A stretch of 64,000 bases of DNA, taken from contig NC_134119.1 in the NCBI RefSeq assembly GCF_040939455.1, forward strand, positions 74,501 through 138,500. Reading direction: 5' to 3'. Under the pieces are notes generated by a model. That model searched no databases. It worked only from the letters and a program-made list of their open reading frames with translations, and had not been told where the DNA came from. The position numbers and the translations under genes are program-made. Shown here one piece after another: positions 55,561 through 64,000 of this stretch. Every line of letters begins with the position of its first letter. The stretch's first letter is position 1. The stretch comes from Microcebus murinus. Taxonomy: Eukaryota; Chordata; Mammalia; Primates; Cheirogaleidae.

Positions 55561-57600
55561 GCGGCAGTGAGCCGCCTCTGAGGACTCTGTGCAGGGCAGG
55601 GGGCGCAGCGGGTCACCACTTCCAGGCACTCTGGCACAGAGCAGGGGTCCCAGCAGGTCGCCTTTGGCTCTCCAGGCTGGACCCTGTGAACCCATGTCCT
55701 GGTCCAGCCTGGCCCGTCATGACCACTGCCTCAACCCCAAGCTGGACCACCCTGGACTCCCCACCACCCCTTACTCCTGAAGGCCAGGGAGGGCTGGGCC
55801 CAGGGGTATAGCCGGAGAACAGGTGATGGCAGAGATGTGGGACAGGCCACCAAGGGCAGGTGAGGTCTCTCAGACCCACCGCACCCTCCCACTCCCCTGG
55901 GGCAGTAACTGCTGTCCATGGTCAACAGGGGCTTGGGAAGACAGCTGCTTCTGTGCAGCCAGAACGGCACAAACTCGTCTCCACGTCTGCTGGGGCCATG
56001 TCAGGTGTGTCAGCCGCTAATTGCATAGCTGAGCTAAGGCTTGCCACCGATCCAGCCCGATGACTGACCCAACCACACGGCGCCGGCCCTGCCTGTGCAC
56101 AGGCACCGCTGGACCTGCCTCATCCCAGGACATAGCCGCACCTGCCGTGGGCCCCACTGCCCTGGTGAGGGAAGGCCTCCTTAGCTCTCATCACTCCTCA
56201 TTCAGAGTGAAACGGAAAAGCTGGGCCCTGGAACTGAGCAGAAACTTATATCTTGCCATTTGAAAGGAAACAATATTTTCTTACTTTCCATCTCAATCCC
56301 TCATTTATCCCCTCCTTGCTGCTACTCAAGTTCAAAGCAAAGCCTCGCAAGGCAGGAAGAACAACTCTAGGATAAAAATGTAGGAGCAGTCTAAGGCCCT
56401 CACAAAACCGGCCACAGGTCGAGTGGACTATGGGGGAAACACAACGCAGAATTCCACTCTCTGGACCCAGAGAGCCTCTGGCGCCGGCGGCCTGAGTCCA
56501 CGCTGTGCCCCAGATGTGGACGGCGAGGCCCTTGGAGGCAGCAGACTCACGCCCACGTCCTCGGCTCCCGGAGGGAGCAGCGGGAGAACCAGCTCCAGCG
56601 TCTCTCAACGTGCAGAGTGAGGTCCCCACTCCAGTCCAAGAGCCTCGGGGAGCTCAATGACAGCTGCTCCTGGGACTTCCCCTGACCGCACAGGTAACGG
56701 AATGAACATTCCAGTAGCTCCTCCATCCACAGCGTGGACAGGCTGGCACGGGTGCTAGGACAGACCCTCCATGAGAACTGGACAGAACGGCTGTGGCCTG
56801 GCCCAGGCGGTGACAGGGAATTGTTTGAGAAGGTCTGAGGCGTGCACCTGTCTTCCCCAACTTGGAAATAAACCATGCAACCAAAATGAAAAATCCAATA
56901 CAAGAGTTGAGGGATAGAGCTGAAGAAACATACTAGAAAACCGAACGAAAAGACAAAGAGAAGGGAGACACGGAAGAAAAGCAGCATGAGCCCTGCCACC
57001 CAGGGAGGGCGCTCCAGAGAGCGGGAGCCACAGATCCAGGAGGGACAGTGTGAATTAAAAAATGAGAAAAAATTCCCACCACTAAAGGAAATTATGTTTT
57101 TAGATTAAAAGGCCCATTAGGTACCCAGCACTGTAAATGAAAAGAGACCCACATCCAGCCAATCCCAACACTAAAATTTTAAAACACCAGGAATAGAAAA
57201 AGGACCCTAAAACCTTCGGAAGAAGGGAAAGGTCACAAACAAAGCCTATAACCAGACCAGTGTCATGTTGCTTGGCAGCAGGGGAGGTGCAGACCGCAGA
57301 GAAAGGCCCTCGAAATTTTAAGGGCATTAATTTTCAACTTCAGGGTGTCCCCTTTATGCCCAGACAAAATATTAATCAAAGGAAGTAGCAGAATAAAAAT
57401 ATTTCCAGAAATGCGTGGTTTCAAAAACTGCCCAGAGGACAGCAAGCTGAGGTGCGGGGCGGCAGGGCAGGGGGTGTTATCTATGAGAAAAACAAAGATT
57501 TCTACGAGAATTAACGCTGGCACATACTACCTGGCCCAGCAGTGAAACATGGAAAATAAACAGAGACGATGTCCGACACTACAGGAAGCAAACCGGTGCT
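55561..57600. other. 5' region, unique sequence
   Basis: No gene. 56860-57560 is AT-rich and unassigned, possibly a decayed repeat. Confidence 0.5.
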
Positions 57601-58140
57601 GCGAGTGTGAAGAGCAGGGCTCAGCTCTGACGCCACAGGGGGGCCGGGGAGGCTGAGGTGACCCCCAGCCCTGGGCGACCGCCACTGGGGCTCCCTGGAG
57701 CCCGCGCCAGGCAGGGGCGTGTTGGCCGCCCAGGGCGGGCAAGCAGGGGCGCTGAGGGGCCAGCGAGGGGCCGGAGCTCCGTGGGGCGACAAGGGTGCTG
57801 CTGCAGGGAAGGGGACAGAGAAAGTAAACACGTGGCGGATGACGGAACCCCGTTTCTCACGGTCGGAAGTTATGGCCACGGGGAGCCCAGAATGGACCCC
57901 GGCGGGAGCCGGAGTGTCCGTGCGAACTCGTGCTTTTCAATAGTCGCCAACAGACGGAGAAATGACAACAGCAGACCTAGGTGTGTGTGCCCGTGTGCAC
58001 CGCGTCTGCGTGTGCGTGCCACACACGTGTGCCTTCCAGCCCTGTCCACTGGGGGGCGCTCGGCGCCCAGCCCCGTGCTGACCACTGTCCCAAGGAGAGG
58101 GACCCGGCTCCAAGCCCGGGCGGCGAAGGCAGGAGGGAGG
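57601..58140. promoter_or_regulatory. CpG-rich block, candidate CpG island / promoter
   Basis: By hand count there are about 44 CpG in 540 bp, against roughly 55 expected from base content. That is near 0.8 observed/expected with GC above 60 percent. It lies about 14.7 kb upstream of the initiator ATG in non-repetitive DNA. It could be an alternative MYT1 promoter or a regulatory island; no TATA or exon can be assigned. Confidence 0.35.
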
Positions 58141-58303
58141 CACCAGGTGTGGCCAGGGAAGTGGGGAGGCCAGTGCTGGGCTTCCGCTGGCCAGTCCGGG
58201 AGCGTCTGAGCACCAGGACTAAGCTCAGGACACCCTGGAAGAAACAAGAAACCACGAGTCTGCAGAGATGTCCATGAAAACATACAAACTGACAGTTTGA
58301 TGA

Positions 58304-58675
<372 letters not shown>

Positions 58676-58690
58676 AAAATACCTGCCCCC

Positions 58691-59830
58691 ATACTTGTCA
58701 GGTGGAAAGGGAGATGAGCTGGGCAGCTGGGTGCTGGGTGCCCCATCTCATCCCGTGCGCAAGTCCACGCCATCGGGTAAGGGGCGGACCGGCTTCCGGG
58801 GCAGGGAGGGAGCGACACCCTTACTTGGGTGTTCTGAGCGACCCACGTCCCATCCCAAGCAGCCTCGGACAGACCCGACTGAAGGGCTGCTCTTCACAAG
58901 CCTCAAGGTCACGAGAGGCAGGCAGGCAGAAGACCGCCCCAGGCGGACAAAGACCAGAGACACAAAGACTAAGCACAGCACACACCGCTGAGCCCCTCCT
59001 GTGAAGGGCTGGGGGACCCGGCCGCCCCAGGCGGACAAAGACCAGAGACACAAAGACTAAGCACAGCACACACCGCTGAGCCCCTCCTGTGAAGGGCTGG
59101 GGGACCCGGCTGCGCAGGGAGGAGGGTCCGCGGCAGAGGGTCCTCTCTGTCGGAAACACCGCCCAGGCGTCCCGGGTGACGGCATCACATCCGCACCGCG
59201 CTTTCAGATGGTTCAGGAAAATCAGTTCTGTCCTGGACTTGAAATGTGTCTGTGGGTTTGAGATTGTCTTTTTTAAAAATTTAAAAATAATAAGGATAGG
59301 GGTGTGATGTGAGCAAGCAGAGGTCAGTGGAGGCCTCTGTAGGGAGGAGGTTGGATCCAGGACCAGGGGGCTCCCCACGCCGGCCCCAGCTGCACCCAGG
59401 GTTTCTGTCTGGGGTGACGGGCTCTGCCCTGAGGCCTCCTGGCCAGGCACCCGGGAGAGTGTGACAACTGCGAACATCTCCTCGAGGAAGGTGGAGCCTG
59501 TGCCCTAGAAACCGAGTCCCCTGGGGCTGCAGGGAAGGTGGCACAGGGCTGTCCCCGCCCTCACAGGACCCCCCCCCCCCCCCCGTTTGACACTTGCCCC
59601 AGCCTGGCCCTGCAGAAGGTCTGGAACAGCCCCAAGAGCTCCAGGAGGTGGGAGCCCTCTCACCCCACCCCACACCCTGGAAGAGCACAGTTGTGGTGGG
59701 GGGTTCTGCTCCTGAATTTGGGGGCATCGAGAAGGCAGCATTGTCATCCTTCCCATTGGAAGAGCTTTTGGCAGGAAACACGAATAGGGCTGAGGGGAAA
59801 ATGAGGGCAAGTTTTGGTCTTTTTTTTTTT
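58691..59830. other. 5' region with one tandem duplication
   Basis: Unique apart from the 87-bp duplication (58934-59111) and a C run at 59569-59584. Confidence 0.55.
58934..59111. repeat. 87-bp tandem duplication
   Basis: CGCCCCAGGCGGACAAAGAC at 58935 recurs at 59022; both copies run to GAAGGGCTGGGGGACCCGGC. The copies are nearly identical. Confidence 0.95.
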
Positions 59831-60330
59831 TAAGCTGGAATCCAGAGAGAAGTAAAATGAAGACTTGCTGAGTGGCGCAAAGACCAGCTTTTGCTGAGTT
59901 TAGGTGAAAATGAGAGAAGGGAGAGGTGGGGGCAGGGGGAGTTGGCAATTCTATAGCTTTGCACATTTCTCTCATTATTTTGCTTCTAAATCAGCCTTGC
60001 TGGTACTTTCTCTATTCAATAAAAGCCAAATGCAAGCCATGTCCCTTAATCTCTCCAACAGCAGCTCACTGCTGAGAAAATAATACAGATGTAACTTCCA
60101 GCATCATACACTTTCTTTTCCATTTATATGCAAATAGTGACCTTTCACCCAGGCTGTCTCAAAGAAGTGTTTCCTTAAAAATGCAAATAGCATGTTGCAG
60201 GCAGTTACTGTGGCTGAGTCTTTCTTATATTATTATCATTATTTCTTTTAACCTTACCAACGCTGTAAAAACAACAGCTAAACTGCGTGCAGTAATAATG
60301 ACTTTCCGCCAGGCAGCCTGTCATCCGAGG
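59831..60330. promoter_or_regulatory. AT-rich unique block with two POU octamers, candidate enhancer
   Basis: Exact ATGCAAAT octamers at 60128-60135 and 60181-60188, plus TATTATTATCATTATT, CAGTAATAATGACTTTCCGC and other TAAT words, with no repeat identity, in otherwise GC-rich DNA. Inference only. Confidence 0.35.
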
Positions 60331-60589
60331 CTGCCAACAGGGAGGAGGGCGCCCAGCCCAGCAGGCAGAGTGTCCCAGGAGGGACACAGATAATGTCACA
60401 CTGCCTCTACCCCAGGGTCCCTGAGAGAGCAGCCCGGCCGTGTGACCAAGCCTCATGCCCAGGCCAGGCGCCCAGAACCAGGCTGCACGGAGCAATCGCT
60501 CAGCACACGCTGCCCCCACCCTCCCAGACACAGACAGGATTCCCCGAGATGAAAACATCCTCAGCCCCAAGTGCAGTCCAGCACTGTGG

Positions 60590-60975
60590 CCCTCGTCCCG
60601 GCCTCCATCCAGCCAGCATGATCTCGGCCCTCATCCCGACCTCCATCCATCCTGCATGACCGGGCCTCGTCCCGACCTCCATCCAGCCAGCATGACCGGG
60701 CCTCGTCCCGACCTCCATCCAGCCGGCATGACCGGCCCTCATCCCATCCCGACCTCCATCCAGCCGGCATGACCCGCCCTCGTCCTGACCTCCATCCAGC
60801 CGGCATGACCGACCCTCGTCCATCCGGCATGACCAGCCCTCGTCCCATCCTGACATCCATCCAGCCGGCATGACCGGCCCTCGTCCCGACCTCCATCCAG
60901 CCGGCATGACCGGCCCTCGTCCATCCGGCATGACCAGCCCTCGTCCCATCCCGACCTCCATCCAGCCGGCACGGC
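60590..60975. repeat. 36-43-bp tandem repeat, about 10 copies
   Basis: Units of the form GACCTCCATCCAGCCGGCAT then GACCGGCCCTCGTCC(CATCC), with some copies lacking the CATCC or the GACCTCCATC part. Irregular period. Confidence 0.93.
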
Positions 60976-61612
60976 CACAGGTGCTCTTAGGGCTCGGGGG
61001 TGGCACGCTCACCCCACCCCCAGGGCAGGGAGCCAGGAGTGGTTGCTCCAGAAACAGGCAGCTCCCAGGAGCCCACCAGGGCCGCAGAAAAGATGCCTTG
61101 GGTGGGAAAAGGACGCACCACAGCGCACACAGACGGGAAGGAGGGGCCCTCCCGCACCCCGGCCTACCCCGCTGACCAGTCCAGGCCACAGGCCAGGGAA
61201 AAGCCCAGGGAGGCCCAGTCACACTCACCCAGCTGCCACCTTCGGTGTCTGTGGCTGCTGCCCCCAGGGCTGGCCTAGCTGGGCCACCACCACAGGCCCC
61301 TTTTCAGACCAGGCAAAACTGGACTCACCTGTATGAATCCCGGGGCATGGCCAGGGTGGGGACACAGAGAAAACAAAGGCAATGGGAAGGGGCTGGGACG
61401 GGAATTAAGAGGGCGTGGTTCCAGAGCGGTCCTCCTGTGGGTGTTCGGGAGCTACTCAGAGGACCAGTTGGCCTCCAGGGCCGTGAGGGGCCCACTCGGG
61501 AACTCTGCCCCAGTCTTGGTCCCAGAGACTCCGCTCTTGGTCAGAACCGTGCAGCTGTCCAGCACAGGGAGAGGAGAAATGGCCAGCGCCTTCTTCCGTA
61601 AAGCCACTCTTT
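60976..61612. other. 5' region, unique sequence
   Basis: Nothing recognised. Confidence 0.5.
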
Positions 61613-61917
61613 AGCCAGGTGCAGTGGCTCTCGCCTGTAATCCCAGCACATTGGGAGGCTAAGGTAGGAGGATCGCCCGAGACCAGGAGTTTGAGACCAG
61701 CCTGGTAAACATAATGAGACCTCATCTCTACAAAAATTTTATGAAGTAGCTGGGCATGGTGGTGGCACCTGTAGTCACAGCTACTCCAGAGGCTGAGGCA
61801 GGAGGTTGGCTCGAGCCCAGGAATTCCAGGCTGCAGCGAGCTGTGATGGTGCCACTGCACTCCAGCCTGGAGACAAATGGAGGCCCTATCTCTAAAAACT
61901 TTTTAAAAGCAAAAAAC
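61613..61917 (+). mobile_element. Alu SINE, plus orientation, old
   Basis: GCCAGGTGCAGTGGCTCTCG start, GAGTTTGAGACCAGCCTGGT, right arm GCAGCGAGCTGTGATGGTGC, and a tail with A and T interruptions. AluJ-like; no clear target duplication. Confidence 0.92.
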
Positions 61918-64000
61918 ATACTTTATTGAGGTCCCTGAAGATAACCCAACCAGAAAGCGCTACCTCAACATTCCCATGAGGGTCTGTCCACACCCTGGCT
62001 CATCTCCAGTCCAGAAAGGAGTGGGCTCAGGGCACTGGGCTGTGAGGCAAGGAGACCCTGGGCTCAGAGTCCCCAGGGATGAAGGTTGGACAGCAGCCCC
62101 CACTTCCTTCTCCTGCCCCAGTCTCTCCAGCTGCAGGACCCCACCCACACCCGTCTGGGTGCAGAAGAGGGAGCCCAGGCAGCTGCTCCCGGGTGGGTTT
62201 AACTGCAGCCCCAGCTCCAGGGCTCAGCATGGCCCCTTCTGCTTTTCAGGTTAGAAAAACGGGGTGTACATGCTGATTTCCCAACATGGACGGACAGTGC
62301 TCAGCACACAGAACACAAACACTCCACACACACCAGGGGTGGCCTGGCCTAACGACTGGGGCTGGCATAAGGAGAACCCCCAGGCCAGCAGGCCACGCCC
62401 TGCACCCCACCACACACAAGCTCCCAGCGCTCCAGGGAGAAGAGTGGACTCTAACTCTCCTAACAAAGCTAGTCTGGGTTCCTCTGGATGCCAGAGGTGC
62501 AGGTTGTCAGGCGAGTGTGAAAGTTCAGACACTGGGGGTGGAGGGAACCCGTCACCGGCCACAGGTTCTAACTCGGAAGCTGCTCCTGTGATTTACCAGG
62601 CCAGCAACAGCCTCAAGGGGCACCCACAGGGGAGAGGGGCCGGGCCCGGAGCCTGGTGGGATCCTCTCACAAGCTCCAGGCAGCCCACCGAGGGGTCAGC
62701 AAGCTCAATGAGATGCAAGTCACACAACAAATCACTCTTCTTTTCCCACCCAGCTGATGCATCTGGCCAGTGGACGTCTGACTGTATAGGAGGCACCCCT
62801 GGACGAGAGAAGGCAGCCTGCTCACCGCTCCTAACAATCGGGGAACTTGCTCGTCTCTGTGTGTTGTGGGGGAACAGCCCACAGCTGACGCACTCCAATG
62901 CCTCAGCGAGATCCTGCACAGTGACCACGGCTGCGCTTCGCTGGGGCAGGGCTGGGCATCGCCTTGGAAATAAAATAACCTTGCCAAAGCAAACCAGGCC
63001 ATTAAAAATTGACGACAAGAGGTACTCCTTTAGTGCTGATTTGTAGTCCAGCTTTTTATCTGGGTGCACTTGGTCTCAAATCACCAAAAGGCAGGGCTTA
63101 ACCTCACAAAGGAGCAGAGAGTGAAGGGAAAACTCATCAGTTAAGCATGTAAGTAGTTTTTCTTCCCACTCCCAGTTTCCTTCCTATCTTGGAGCCAAAA
63201 TACAGACCTTTCCCCGACTACGATCATCCCAGGGGAGTCCACTCGCTGGGTGGCAGGGAGCCCCCAGGCCAGCCTTGGGCCCTTCTCCTCGGGCCAGGCA
63301 GCCCCGAGCGGGCTGTCCCAGGCTCCCCTGGCGGCTTGCGGGACACAGCTGCCCGAGGGCGGTGGGCCGGTGAGAGCAAGGGCGAGCAGAGAGGCTATGC
63401 GGGGGTGGGGGACCCGTACTAACTCCCAAAAGAGAAGCAAAAACCCACCTGCAGGAGGGGAGGCAATCAGGGCTCTTGGGGACAACTGGTTGGGGATGGG
63501 GACGGGACTGGACAGCAGGCTGGGGACAGACCCAGGTGTCTCCCAGGCCGTGGGGAGGTGATGAGGTAGTGAAGGCCGCCCATGTGTGGGGCAAACCCCA
63601 CGGCTGTCTGGGACGCTGGGCAAGAAGGCTGGGTTGGGCGGGTGGGGCTGCGAGAGGGAGGCTCTTCCAGGATCATTTCGAACCCCAGCTATGCCACTCA
63701 CCTGGGGAGCCAACCAGCCTCCCAGCTCAGCATCCAGCACGGAACATGCTGATGGGGATTGAGCCAGTTAGCACAGCACCAAGCACAGTGGTTAAAATAA
63801 CAGCGTCAGATGTGCCTATCTGCCCCTCACAACCTAAGTCATATTTTTGGTCCCGTTCACAGGTGAGGGCCCAGTTTCAATGAAAACAATGTAAAATATG
63901 GCAAGCCTTCCCAATTTCCAGTCCCTGTTTTTCCCTAAACAAAACCTGGGTAAAGGTGGGATGTATGAGAAACAACACAATTTCACGTGTTGACCGATGG
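61918..64000. other. 5' region, unique sequence to the window edge
   Basis: 2.1 kb with no exon, named repeat or gene I can support. Some open frames exist on both strands but none has a recognisable protein or splice context. Confidence 0.5.

Noticed and set aside
62593..63069. 158-codon minus-strand open frame upstream of MYT1
   Set aside because: No recognisable domain, splice context or codon pattern; GC-rich DNA often gives frames of this length by chance.

Overview
The window is mammalian nuclear DNA, most likely from a strepsirrhine primate (lemur or close relative). Spliced exons, Alu SINEs and an old L1 fragment show that it is primate. Four of the nine Alu copies (24521, 36413, 55219, 58343) carry a middle linker with an AATTGGCCAACTAA core and a GAGCTAGGCTGAYRCCACGG right arm, which I associate with lemur and galago Alus rather than with monkey or ape Alus. 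The species call rests on memory of these subfamilies.

One protein-coding gene is recognisable: MYT1 (myelin transcription factor 1), on the minus strand. Twenty coding exons can be placed from the initiator ATG at 42948-42946 down to an exon ending at 45. Together they give 3216 nt and 1072 codons. Every junction keeps the reading frame, every exon has AG/GT borders, and the seven CCHHC zinc fingers reassemble across splice junctions with all ligands in place. Only the last part of the protein, about 42 residues by comparison with my memory of human MYT1, lies beyond the left edge.

Layout in gene order (right to left): 42949-64000 has no coding exon I can support and should be the 5' noncoding intron or upstream flank. 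It holds four Alus, a 1.5 kb L1 3' fragment, microsatellites, a CpG-rich block near 57.6-58.1 kb and three non-repetitive AT-rich blocks that look like candidate enhancers. Exons 1-5 (42948-33351) encode the N-terminus, finger 1 and the glutamate-rich acidic region. Exons 6-8 (30816-28641) encode fingers 2-3. Exons 9-12 (25592-19126) encode the central MYT1 domain. Exons 13-18 (18040-3423) encode fingers 4-7. Exons 19-20 (2733-45) encode the C-terminal coiled coil.

The introns are unusually rich in tandem repeats: a 55-bp array (intron 19), a 3.1-kb 24/25-bp minisatellite reaching to within a few bases of an acceptor (intron 17), a 116-bp triplicate (intron 14), a 1.4-kb 60-bp array (intron 8) and a CpG-dense 70/79-bp array (intron 3). 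Intron 8 also carries a 3'-truncated U2 snRNA retropseudogene with clear target-site duplications.

I found no unknown multi-gene system. The most interesting points are the minisatellite that seems to have grown out of a splice-acceptor region, the candidate regulatory blocks, and the exon-phase pattern of the zinc-finger cassettes.
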